38,986 bases of DNA from Anaerolineales bacterium UBA3082. GTDB taxonomy: Bacteria > Chloroflexota > Anaerolineae > UBA7937. Under the pieces are notes generated by a model. That model saw nothing but the letters and a program-made list of their open reading frames with translations. It did no database searches and had not been told where the DNA came from. This document shows positions 24,068 to 31,852 of this stretch, piece by piece. A program made the translations under genes and the position numbers. The first letter of the stretch is position 1. Each line of letters starts with the position of its first letter. The stretch covers positions 1 to 38,986 of the forward strand of contig DFBK01000103.1 of the NCBI GenBank assembly GCA_002366595.1, given 5' to 3'.

Positions 24068-24847
24068 CTATTGAATCGTAGATGGCAATACACTAAGCAA
24101 AAGGCCCACGATAATAGCAACCAGCGTGCTCGTCAATGTCCCAATAAGATAGTACTCGGCAAACTCTCGTTTTTCCAATTCCCTGAAGCGGGCCACTGAC
24201 TTAGCGGTCAGCACAAAGGCGATAGCCGTATGTTCTTCAAGAATGACCAGCGTAAGAATAAGAAAGCGTTCCAGGTTTCCAATGATTTTCCCAGCCCCAA
24301 GTTCCTCCGGCGAAATCGATTCGGGAGCTGTTGCCACCTCACCCCTTATTGCAGTTTGCAAGGGGCGCAAGACTCCTCTAACGATTTCTGTGCCGCCCTC
24401 GAGAACAAAAATATAACCGGTGGCGTATAGAAGCGCCCGGTTAATGAGTGCGAGATCGAGCCTGGGGTGAAATGCGACGCCCAGAGATGGCGTTATTGTG
24501 CGAAAAGCTATCCAGAAGGTGAATATCGCGATAAGATGAATCATGGGTTCTGTGATCGTAAGTTGAAACGCAAAGTCCTTCCACCTCTTTTGGACCATCG
24601 CAATGACCGCGTCAATTAGGGTATGAAGCACTGTCAAAGCCACTAGGCCAATGAACCACGAAAGTGAAAGGAAGAAGACGGTGAATAATAAACACAAAAG
24701 CAGGGTCAGCAAATTACGTCTTATCAGCAACCACATAGTACCACCATCATCACCAACTTCATATTGCGGTAGGAGATAGCGAGCAATGATGTAGGCTAGC
24801 ATCAAACCATAAATGGCTGTCAGGTCTAACGAAGTTAGTTCTAACAT
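24068..24847 (-). CDS. DUF3307 family membrane protein, partner of SatD
   Basis: 259 aa with about six or seven membrane segments. The N-terminal half resembles DUF3307 (an initial helix, then LSLSWFIGLVALTVLHTLIDAVIAMVQKRW). The C-terminal half has the block GKIIGNLERFLILTLVILEEHTAIAFVLTAKSVARF followed by EFAEYYLIGTLTSTLVAIIVG, which I associate with DUF3307 proteins found next to SatD. Function is unknown. The gene has its own promoter inside palindromic operators (24901-24947), directly after satD. Its composition appears less GC-rich than the flanking kinases. A membrane effector or transporter controlled by SatD is an inference. Confidence 0.8.
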   Translation of the reverse strand: MLELTSLDLTAIYGLMLAYIIARYLLPQYEVGDDGGTMWLLIRRNLLTLLLCLLFTVFFLSLSWFIGLVALTVLHTLIDAVIAMVQKRWKDFAFQLTITEPMIHLIAIFTFWIAFRTITPSLGVAFHPRLDLALINRALLYATGYIFVLEGGTEIVRGVLRPLQTAIRGEVATAPESISPEELGAGKIIGNLERFLILTLVILEEHTAIAFVLTAKSVARFRELEKREFAEYYLIGTLTSTLVAIIVGLLLSVLPSTIQ

Positions 24848-24900
24848 GTCACAGATGAATTCACCATTTTAGTATCATTCAACGAGTCCGTACGCACTTG

Positions 24901-24947
24901 TTAAGTTCTAGAGGTTGACAACCATAATGTTAACCTCTAGAGGTTAA
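24901..24947. promoter_or_regulatory. Paired palindromic operators over the DUF3307 promoter
   Basis: TTAACCTCTAGAGGTTAA (24930-24947) is a perfect 18-bp palindrome. TTAAGTTCTAGAGGTTGA (24901-24918) is a second copy with three differences. Centres are 29 bp apart. They overlap the -35 and -10 boxes of the minus-strand promoter at 24905-24933, an arrangement fit for repression. The likely binder is SatD, whose C-terminus has a helix-turn-helix. Confidence 0.7.
24905..24933 (-). promoter_or_regulatory. Promoter of the DUF3307 gene
   Basis: Minus strand TTAACA (24928-24933), 17-bp spacer, TAGAAC (24905-24910). The -10 resembles the TAGAAT box seen at other promoters of the window. The leader would be about 50 nt. 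Confidence 0.55.
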
Positions 24948-24951
24948 TACG

Positions 24952-24983
24952 CCTATTGTTAACTCAGTAGGGTTAACAATAGG
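24952..24983. promoter_or_regulatory. Third inverted repeat after satD (CCTATTGTTAAC/GTTAACAATAGG)
   Basis: Two perfect 12-bp arms flank an 8-nt spacer, starting 4 bp after the satD stop codon. There is no T tract in either direction, so it is more likely a further protein-binding site, or a structured mRNA end, than a classical terminator. It shares the GTTAAC motif with the operators next to it. Confidence 0.55.
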
Positions 24984-24987
24984 CACA

Positions 24988-25626
24988 TCAGAACGATTTC
25001 TGAAAACCTGTGGACAGCAGCGTCTTCAGTGCGTTCTCTCCGACAGCAACGGCGTCCCAGCCAGCAGCGGCCAGCGTTTTGCTGATAGCTGCACGACTAA
25101 CCCTCAGTCGCCGCGCGACCTCTGCTTGACTACCCGTTTGACGGTAAATACTAATAACCCTGAATTGACGTTCAGTCCACCTATGCTTCAACGCCTCTAT
25201 GAGCACAAGCATTGCATTTATTAGATTATCGAAAGGCTCACCCAATCCGCGATAGCGTACCTCGTACCCTTCCTCCTTACCCTCTTCCAATGCTGCCCTA
25301 GCGTTGTGAAAGGCTGGCCCATCCATGCCGATGGCCTCAGGTGCAATCTCGGTAGTTATCGTTCCAACACCTACGCCGAATACAAATTGAACTGGATAGA
25401 GTAGTTCTCGCACGGCGACTATGACATCATAGCTCTTGGCAACATCGCTCAACACCCCTTGAAACTCGTCTCCAATAGTGACCAGGAACCTAGAGACAAT
25501 GCAATCCGTGAACCTCTGATTTATCTCCTCAATAGCTGCTTTGAATTGCTCTTGAATGGCAGCCCTATCCCTCAGTTCCCTGGATTTGGAGATGTCTCCT
25601 ATTACCACACAATAGTCGCTTTGCAT
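24988..25626 (-). CDS. SatD family protein: cyclase-like domain plus helix-turn-helix
   Basis: 212 aa from ATG 25626 after GGAGGT. SatD features are clear: VVIGDISKSR at the N-terminus, SRFLVTIGDEFQGVL, and a GVGVGTITT strand followed by GMDGPAFHNARAALEEG. D11 and D53 lie 42 residues apart, close to the spacing of the two metal-binding aspartates of class III nucleotidyl cyclases, and the DGPA block matches the G-P-A-V-N part of those enzymes; but the usual Asn and Arg of that block appear as H107 and A111. Residues 151-190 (ERQFRVISIYRQTGSQAEVARRLRVSRAAISKTL) form a helix-turn-helix. It follows kinase A by 15 bp. The enzymatic reading is my inference; the family function is not known to me. 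Confidence 0.82.
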   Translation of the reverse strand: MQSDYCVVIGDISKSRELRDRAAIQEQFKAAIEEINQRFTDCIVSRFLVTIGDEFQGVLSDVAKSYDVIVAVRELLYPVQFVFGVGVGTITTEIAPEAIGMDGPAFHNARAALEEGKEEGYEVRYRGLGEPFDNLINAMLVLIEALKHRWTERQFRVISIYRQTGSQAEVARRLRVSRAAISKTLAAAGWDAVAVGENALKTLLSTGFQKSF

Positions 25627-25641
25627 CCTTTTACCTCCGTC

Positions 25642-26283
25642 TCACTCTACCTCCGGCAGACGCGGCTGGCGAACCCCTGCCAGGGCCGCATGAATCCGCC
25701 CCACCACGTAGGCTAGATCTTCCTTGTTGCGCACGATGTTGATATCGTCGGTATCTATGGCCAGGACCGGGCTATGGTCAAAAGTGAGAAGAAACTCCTC
25801 ATAAGCCCTGTTTACGGCCTCGATATAGTCCCGGTCCATATCTCGCTCGTAGATGCGATCCCGGAAGGCGATCCGTTCCATCAAGATATCGGTCTCGGCC
25901 CTCAGATAGACGACCAGGTGGGGCAGAGGGATCTTCTCCGCCAAGGCGGCGTGCACACTCTCGTACATGAGCAGTTCATCGCCCTTCAAGTTCAGATGAG
26001 CGAAGAGGCTATCCTTAGCGAAGGTGTAGTCACTGATAAGGGAAGAACGCTTCAAGGCCCCCTCGACAACCTCATGCTGCTGCCGGTATCGGCTCAAGAG
26101 GAAGAAGATCTGGGTCTGGAAGGCGTACCTCTCCCTATCCATGTAGAAATCCTTGAGGAACGGGTTCTCTTCGAAGACCTCCAAGAGGAGTTCGGCCTTG
26201 AATTCGTCCTGGATGAGGCGAGCCAAGGTAGTCTTCCCCACCCCGATGGCTCCCTCTATAGCGATGAAAACATGCTGGGGCAA
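25642..26283 (-). CDS. Deoxynucleoside kinase A (dNK/DCK family)
   Basis: 213 aa from TTG 26283, preceded by GGAGTGA; no ATG in frame is better placed. The P-loop is GAIGVGKTT; EENPFLKDFYMDRERYAFQTQIFFLLSRY is the substrate block; ISDYTFAKDSLFA corresponds to the DRS-type motif; the lid is RIAFRDRIYERDMD. It phosphorylates deoxyribonucleosides; which ones cannot be read from sequence. The SDYTF variant instead of DR at the catalytic site is the form common in bacterial deoxyguanosine/deoxyadenosine kinases. It precedes satD by 15 bp and follows a ruined glycosyltransferase gene by 10 bp. Confidence 0.93.
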   Translation of the reverse strand: MPQHVFIAIEGAIGVGKTTLARLIQDEFKAELLLEVFEENPFLKDFYMDRERYAFQTQIFFLLSRYRQQHEVVEGALKRSSLISDYTFAKDSLFAHLNLKGDELLMYESVHAALAEKIPLPHLVVYLRAETDILMERIAFRDRIYERDMDRDYIEAVNRAYEEFLLTFDHSPVLAIDTDDINIVRNKEDLAYVVGRIHAALAGVRQPRLPEVE

Positions 26284-26293
26284 TGGTCACTCC

Positions 26294-26749
26294 TCACCAA
26301 TCGCTAGCCTCTCGCTCCTCGACCACCCGCTTGTAGATCTCGATAGTCCGCCGCGCGATCTGACCCCAACCGTACTCCTCTTTCACCATCGTCTATCGCT
26401 CGCCGTAAGTCGTTATGTAAACCATGCCCCGACCCCGTTCCCTGGCGTGGATGGTGGCCAGCCAGCCAGTCATGAGCATGGATTATGTCAAGAGGCTTTC
26501 TTTCCCGCAGAAAAGCAGCGTGCTCCTCCAAAGCCAGGTTCGTCTGCCAAGCGGTGGCGAAGAGGCTGCCTGTTTCCACGGCCAGAGGATCGATACGATG
26601 GATGGTCGCGTTTCCCTCCAGCCCAGCGAGGGGTGAGAAGGTGCACCTCCACCCCTTGAGCGGCGAGGCTAGGGAGAAGGTCCGCCACGTGCCTCCCCAA
26701 ACCCCCTACTATGTGGGGGATATTTCCAAGAGAGCATCAGAACCCGCAT
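26294..26749 (-). pseudogene. Glycosyltransferase family 4/GlgA-like gene, frameshifted and internally deleted
   Basis: The start MRVLMLSWKYPPH (ATG 26749) is typical of GT4 enzymes, but the frame then shifts; GGLGRHVADLLPSLAAQGVE and VHLLTPRWAG follow in a second frame. Further on ERKPLDIIHAHDWLAG (the HAHDW donor/acceptor motif) is in yet another frame, and the C-terminal helix EEYGWGQIARRTIEIYKRVV ends at 26294. So the first 100 or so residues and the last 30 survive, while the donor-binding C-terminal Rossmann domain is missing. About 460 bp remain of an expected 1.2 kb. The order of pieces shows one gene that decayed by at least two frameshifts and one large deletion. Confidence 0.85.
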
Positions 26750-26769
26750 CTCTACCTTCTCTCGAATGC

Positions 26770-29181
26770 TCAGGCCTTCTCCAGTTCCTCGCGAAACTCC
26801 TTCAGCCTTTCCGCCAGTCTTTGCAGCCGCTTATCTATCTCATAGTTGACGGTCCCTGGGGGGTAGGTGCCATCTGGCTGGCGTTCTCCAGCCTCCTGTC
26901 CGGTGAGGATAGAGATCCCCTCGTCGATACTCTTTACGGGATAGATATGAAATAGGTCCTTCTCCACCGCTTCCACGACATCTTCCCGCAGCATCAGGTT
27001 CCTCACGTTCTGCTCGGGGATGATCACCCCCTGGTCGCCCGTGAGCCCTTTGACCCGGCAGACATCGAAGAACCCCTCGATCTTCTTAGTCACCCCTCCC
27101 ACCGACTGAATCTCCCCTTGCTGGTTGACCGAGCCGGTGACAGCGATATTCTGTTTCAAGGGGAAGCCAGAGAGAGAAGAGAGGAGAGCGTAGAGTTCCG
27201 TGGAGGAGGCGCTATCCCCCTCTACCCCTTCGTAGGACTGCTCGAAACAGAGGCTGGCCGAGAGGCTGAGAGGCTTATCCTGGGCGTACTTGCCACCCAG
27301 GTAGCCTGAGAGGATCATCACCCCCTTATCGTGAATCCGGCCACTTAATTCCGCCTCTCTCTCTATATTGATCACCCCGGCCTTCCCCAGGTAGGTCTTG
27401 GCCGTGATGCGGGAGGGCTTGCCGAAATCGTAGTCTCCCAAGGAGACGATGGAGAGGCCGTCCACCTGGCCCACCACATCGCCCTCCGTGTCCACCAAGA
27501 GGGTCCCCTCCTCGATCAACTCCCGAACCCTCTCTTCGATCCGGTTGGAGCGATAGACCTTCTCCTCGATCGCTTTCTGAACGTGGGCGGCGGTCACCAG
27601 GTCGCTCCCCTCCCTGCCAGCCCAATAACTGGCCTCCCGAACGATGTCGGCAATATGGGCGAACTGGGTGGTCAACTTCTCCTTGTGCTCCGCCAAACGG
27701 GAGCCATACTCCACCACCTTGGCCACGCCACTGGGGTCGAAATGGCATAGGTTCTCCTCTTGGCACCGAGCGCCAATAAAGAGGGCGTATTTCATCATAT
27801 TCTCCGGCGTGCGGTCCATATCTGGGGCGAAGTCGGCCCTCACCTTGAACAGTTTCTGCACCTGCTCATCATAGGCGTAGAGGAGGTAGTAGGTGAGGGG
27901 ATCTCCGATGAGCACTACCTTTACCTCGAGGGGGATGCGTTCTGGCTCCAAGCCCGCTGTAGATATGAGGCTTATCTGCTGAGCCGGTTCCTCTATCTTG
28001 ATCTCCTCATTCCTGAGGGCTCTCTTCAAAGCCTCCCAGGCCAAAGGCTGCCGGAGGATGGCCCTGGCATCGGCGATCAGATAACCGCCGTTGGCTCGAT
28101 GCAAGGCTCCACTTCTTATCATGTTGAAATCGGTCACCAGAGCGCCGAACTGAGCCCGGTGCTCGATCCGACCTATCAAGTTGCGGTAGGTAGGGTTGGT
28201 CTCCAAGATGACCGGGGCCCCTTTAAGACGGGAGTTTTCAACCAAGACGTTAACCCGGTAGTTGTCGAAGGGGGACCGGGGAGCGGGCAAGGGTATGGTC
28301 TGGAGCCCTTGTGCTTCCTCCGGTGCTTGAGCAGCGGCCTTGATAGCATCCACTTGCTGAACCACATCCCTGCGTACGTCATCCAAGAAGGCCACAACTT
28401 TCGGATGCTGGCTATATTTCTCCTTAACGGACTCGAAAAAGTGGCCAATGGCGAATTCAGCGATCTCTTTATCCAAGTTGCGCAATCTGGCCCTGGCCTT
28501 CTTCTCCAGATCTCTCACCTCGCGCAAGGTTTTCTCCAGTTCCTTCTGTAACTCCGGCCTTCGCTCCTCTAGAGCCTTCTTCGTCCCCTCATCGAGTTTC
28601 TTATACTGCTCTCCGGTCAAGACCTGCCCCTCGATAACGGGGGCGATGATGAAGCCCACCGGTGTTCGCAGGAGGGCGAAGCCTTGTTCTTTTAGATACC
28701 CCTCTAACTCTTTCAGTTGGGCGGTGCGCTTTTCCTCTAACTCTCTGGTGATTTGGGCTTTCTGTTTCTCATACTCCTCGCTTTCAAAAGCCCGAGGGAT
28801 CTCTCCCTGCACATTCTTGATCAACTCATCCATATCCTCACGCAGACTGGAGGCTCCACCCGGCGGCAAGCGAAGGGCGTGAGGTCTGTAGGGGTCTTGG
28901 AAGTTGTTCACATAGCACCAATCATCGGGAACCGGTTTAGCCAGAGCCCGTTCCTCTAGAAAAGCGTGGACGGTGGTGGTTTTGCCCGAGCCCGTGGGGC
29001 CTATGATGAAGATGTTGTAACCGTAGCAAGGGATATCCACCCCAAAGTCGATGGCCTGCGTGGCCCGCACCTGCCCGATGATCTCGGTCAATTCCGGCAG
29101 TTCCGCCGTAGACCTAAAGTCGAACTCACTGCGGTCGCAGAAGCATCTCAGATCGGCCGGCTTTAGTTCCCTGATCTCCAT
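26770..29181 (-). CDS. Lon-family ATP-dependent protease (LonB/LonC-like, AAA_32 type)
   Basis: 803 aa. An N-terminal domain leads to Walker A GPTGSGKTT (about residues 61-69), a long coiled-coil insertion (about 170-260, EKQKAQITRELEEKR...) and an AAA core with FNMIRSGALHRANGGYLIADA. The C-terminal Lon protease domain has the catalytic serine in VEGDSASSTE (S657) and the lysine in QSVGGVTKKIEGF (K700), the Ser-Lys dyad. No LAN domain of LonA and no transmembrane insert of archaeal LonB are present, so it is cytoplasmic and of the type usually labelled ATP-binding Lon-like protease. It removes damaged or regulatory proteins. It follows the M49 peptidase gene by 30 bp. Confidence 0.92.
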   Translation of the reverse strand: MEIRELKPADLRCFCDRSEFDFRSTAELPELTEIIGQVRATQAIDFGVDIPCYGYNIFIIGPTGSGKTTTVHAFLEERALAKPVPDDWCYVNNFQDPYRPHALRLPPGGASSLREDMDELIKNVQGEIPRAFESEEYEKQKAQITRELEEKRTAQLKELEGYLKEQGFALLRTPVGFIIAPVIEGQVLTGEQYKKLDEGTKKALEERRPELQKELEKTLREVRDLEKKARARLRNLDKEIAEFAIGHFFESVKEKYSQHPKVVAFLDDVRRDVVQQVDAIKAAAQAPEEAQGLQTIPLPAPRSPFDNYRVNVLVENSRLKGAPVILETNPTYRNLIGRIEHRAQFGALVTDFNMIRSGALHRANGGYLIADARAILRQPLAWEALKRALRNEEIKIEEPAQQISLISTAGLEPERIPLEVKVVLIGDPLTYYLLYAYDEQVQKLFKVRADFAPDMDRTPENMMKYALFIGARCQEENLCHFDPSGVAKVVEYGSRLAEHKEKLTTQFAHIADIVREASYWAGREGSDLVTAAHVQKAIEEKVYRSNRIEERVRELIEEGTLLVDTEGDVVGQVDGLSIVSLGDYDFGKPSRITAKTYLGKAGVINIEREAELSGRIHDKGVMILSGYLGGKYAQDKPLSLSASLCFEQSYEGVEGDSASSTELYALLSSLSGFPLKQNIAVTGSVNQQGEIQSVGGVTKKIEGFFDVCRVKGLTGDQGVIIPEQNVRNLMLREDVVEAVEKDLFHIYPVKSIDEGISILTGQEAGERQPDGTYPPGTVNYEIDKRLQRLAERLKEFREELEKA

Positions 29182-29211
29182 TTCACCCTCCCTTCATCCA
29201 AGAATCACTCT

Positions 29212-30783
29212 TCACTCCCACAATACCTTGTAGACCGGCTCCAGGCTCACCGGAAAATCTTCTGTACGGCCTAGCGCTTTCCTTACTATTTCTGGCATTC
29301 GACCATACTTTTGGAAGAATCTTCCTGTACCCTCGTAATCGCCGGTAGCCTCCAAGGTTAAGATGATCTCCGCTAGGTCGGCAACTGAGGAGGCTATTTT
29401 GTCAAAATTGACCCCAAAGCGGCCTGAGGCCTCGTCGTAGAAAATCGCACCCCTTTCCAGATGGTAGTTGACTTGACACATCCTTCCCAGGGCATGGGCT
29501 TCTGCTAGGCCGTAGCGGAGGCCCCTCAGATTGCTAGCTAGATCTCTAACGTAGTACTCCCTTTCATGCTCCCGGGGGATTATCCCCTCCCCCATGAGAT
29601 ACCCCAAGCAGTAGAGACCTACAACATCAGCCTTTTCCTCCTCCAAAGGTGAGAGATGGTCTTTCAGAGCCTCCCTAATGGGGGTCTTAGAGCCATCCAC
29701 CTGTATAACCCAGCGGGGGCCCAAAGCGTGGGCGATTTCATGGAAAAGGGTTAGGGCGATGTCGGGCTGGCGTGGTAGCAGTTCAAATTGCTCAGGAACG
29801 ATCAGTTCCCTAGCCACAGCAAAGGATATATGTTTCAAGTACGCTCCTATCATGTTCTTCCAAAAGGTCTTCTTAGTCCCGTACTCAGTATGGACTCGGG
29901 GGTCGTTGGGCAGGTTGGCCGCGGTGGCTTGTATTCCCGCTCGAAGGTGGCCTCCACGGTAGATGTCCCGCACCACCACGAAAGGGGATTTGAGCCCTTC
30001 AATAGATCGTTTATATTTCTCGGGATAGGGTAGGGCCCCTTCCAGATCATCCAGATACTGGATATAGACCTCTAGGTTATGGCTCTCCTCTCGGTCTACG
30101 ATCTCCACGGTGGCCTCGTAAGCCGCTTTGACCCCCATAAGCCTATCCTCATAGAATTCATAGGGGCCGATGATGATATCGTAGTCGTTATCTTTGAGAC
30201 TAATCCACTCTATATCGCTCTGGTAGTAGTCATCGGTCAGGAGGGCTTCGGCACGACTGGCGAGGCATCTCTTCAGGGAGCGGCTATCGGTCAGTTCCGC
30301 TGCCTCTTTCAAGAGACGCGAGGCCGGCTCCACAAACTCCCTATACTCCTCATGATAAGGCACGGCGATTAGGCTATCTCCCTCTCGCTTCACCACTGTG
30401 TAAGGACTCAAAAGGCTCTCCCTCTGCTCTGGATGCTGAGCCAGGTATCGTTCAAACTCCTCCCTGGTCAGATCATCCGGGTAGAAGCCAGCACCTAACG
30501 GCTTGGGAGGCACATCCATGAAAGGCTCGAACTCTTCCAGACGATCATAGGGCCCGGCCATGATGCTAAACAACCGTAATAGGCTTTTTGCGTTCTCCGA
30601 TGCTCGCAGCCGATCCCACACCTCTACCGCACCGCGCCCAGATTGACGCCAGAAGGCCTCATCCATATATTGAGAAGCTTCGATCAGTTTTTGTAAGAAA
30701 CGCTTGTCTCTCTCTGGCAACCCCCTGGCATCGTAGGTCATCTCCACTCTAGCCCACTTGGCCAACCTTTGTTCAACCTTCAT
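29212..30783 (-). CDS. M49 (dipeptidyl-peptidase III-like) zinc metallopeptidase, pentapeptide HEXXH type
   Basis: 523 aa without signal peptide. The zinc motif is FHEIAHALGP (H348, E349, H352) and the second motif is EEEKAD (residues 381-386), 32 residues further on, which supplies the third ligand. Classical dipeptidyl-peptidase III has HEXXGH; the shorter HEXXH followed by x-L/I-GP is the form reported from a minority of bacterial M49 members and plant Nudix-M49 fusions. No Nudix domain is present here. The expected activity is release of dipeptides from the N-terminus of small peptides in the cytoplasm. It sits between a solute-binding lipoprotein and Lon, consistent with a peptide-recycling cluster. 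Confidence 0.85.
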   Translation of the reverse strand: MKVEQRLAKWARVEMTYDARGLPERDKRFLQKLIEASQYMDEAFWRQSGRGAVEVWDRLRASENAKSLLRLFSIMAGPYDRLEEFEPFMDVPPKPLGAGFYPDDLTREEFERYLAQHPEQRESLLSPYTVVKREGDSLIAVPYHEEYREFVEPASRLLKEAAELTDSRSLKRCLASRAEALLTDDYYQSDIEWISLKDNDYDIIIGPYEFYEDRLMGVKAAYEATVEIVDREESHNLEVYIQYLDDLEGALPYPEKYKRSIEGLKSPFVVVRDIYRGGHLRAGIQATAANLPNDPRVHTEYGTKKTFWKNMIGAYLKHISFAVARELIVPEQFELLPRQPDIALTLFHEIAHALGPRWVIQVDGSKTPIREALKDHLSPLEEEKADVVGLYCLGYLMGEGIIPREHEREYYVRDLASNLRGLRYGLAEAHALGRMCQVNYHLERGAIFYDEASGRFGVNFDKIASSVADLAEIILTLEATGDYEGTGRFFQKYGRMPEIVRKALGRTEDFPVSLEPVYKVLWE

Positions 30784-30793
30784 CTACCCCCCC

Positions 30794-31852
30794 CTACTTT
30801 ATCCTCTTCCCAGGATAACCACTTTCATCGATCATATAGACCTGTATTGGGGGGTCGATCTGCTCGCCCTTTTCGTTGAAGGCGATGGAGCCGGTCAACC
30901 CCTGGTAGGCTTGGTCTCTCAAGGCGGCGAGAACTCCCTCCCGCGTGGGCCGACCATCGTTCTCGATAGCCTTCTCTAAGGCTGCCAAGAGCAGATGGGT
31001 AGCATCGTAGGCCAAGGCCGCCCGGGATCCCGGATCGGTACCCGCCAACTCTCGATAGTCGGCCGTGAATCGGGGGTCATCTACCAAGAGGGCAGAGGTG
31101 GCATATAGAGTGCCTTTTGCCGCTTCCCCAGCCCATCTCGCAAAGTGGGGCCTGTTAAAGCCACCCATCAAGGGAGCCACTATCCCCTTCTCTCGCAGCC
31201 GGAGAAGAAGCGTCGCTCCCTCCCCAGAGCGACCGCCAAAGAAGAGGAGGTCGAACCCTTTCTCTAGATGATCGACATCTTGGTAAGATAGAACGGTAGC
31301 CCCTAGATCTTCGGCGGCGACGACGAAAGCCTGGGTCAGACCGCTCCCCTCGTCGAGGACGGCTAGACGGCGAGCCCCCAACTCCTCCCAGGCGAAAAGA
31401 GCGGCTCTCCTACCCAAAGCCCCCTCACTGGCGCCCAGTCGGAAGACCGAGGGGTAGTTTTCCAGGCCTCCCGCGGTAACGGCAGGGGCGATGAGGGCTA
31501 CTACCCCTTCTTGATAGACCGGCGAGGCAGCGAGGGTGGTCTGGTCATCGAAATGGCCGATGGCGCCCATGACCAAAGGGTCTAGGATCAGTTCGGAAGC
31601 CTGTCCTGGTGCCTGATCCGGGTCTCCGCTATCATCAAGGGCCACCAACTCCACCATATACCCTTCGACCCCTCCCGCCTCGTTCCACTCCCGCAAAGCC
31701 AACTTGACAGCGTAGAGAGCATCGTAACCCACATCCCTATACAACCCCTCGAAAGGGGCTACCAGCCCGATCTTGATGATAGGCTTGGTGACGGCGCAGC
31801 CTACCAAGGCCAAAGCGGAAAAGAGAAAGCCTAAGGGCCATCTACTCCCCAT
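30794..31852 (-). CDS. Periplasmic-binding lipoprotein, branched-chain amino acid ABC type (LivK-like)
   Basis: 352 aa from ATG 31852, overlapping the mltG stop by 11 bases. The start MGSRWPLGFLFSALALVGC is a lipoprotein signal with the cysteine lipobox LVGC. The mature part is a type I solute-binding protein: KIGLVAPFEGLYRDVGYDALYAVKLALREWNEAGGV, then SELILDPLVMGAIGHFDDQTTLAASPVYQEG and the C-terminal GLTGSIAFNEKGEQ. Such proteins bind amino acids, peptides or amides at the cell surface. No permease or ATPase genes accompany it here, so it either works with a transporter elsewhere or acts as a sensor. Confidence 0.88.
   Translation of the reverse strand: MGSRWPLGFLFSALALVGCAVTKPIIKIGLVAPFEGLYRDVGYDALYAVKLALREWNEAGGVEGYMVELVALDDSGDPDQAPGQASELILDPLVMGAIGHFDDQTTLAASPVYQEGVVALIAPAVTAGGLENYPSVFRLGASEGALGRRAALFAWEELGARRLAVLDEGSGLTQAFVVAAEDLGATVLSYQDVDHLEKGFDLLFFGGRSGEGATLLLRLREKGIVAPLMGGFNRPHFARWAGEAAKGTLYATSALLVDDPRFTADYRELAGTDPGSRAALAYDATHLLLAALEKAIENDGRPTREGVLAALRDQAYQGLTGSIAFNEKGEQIDPPIQVYMIDESGYPGKRIK

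Noticed and set aside
24952..24983. Rho-independent terminator of satD
   Set aside because: The stem is AT-rich and no T tract follows on either strand; it shares sequence with the operators beside it and is better read as a protein-binding site.
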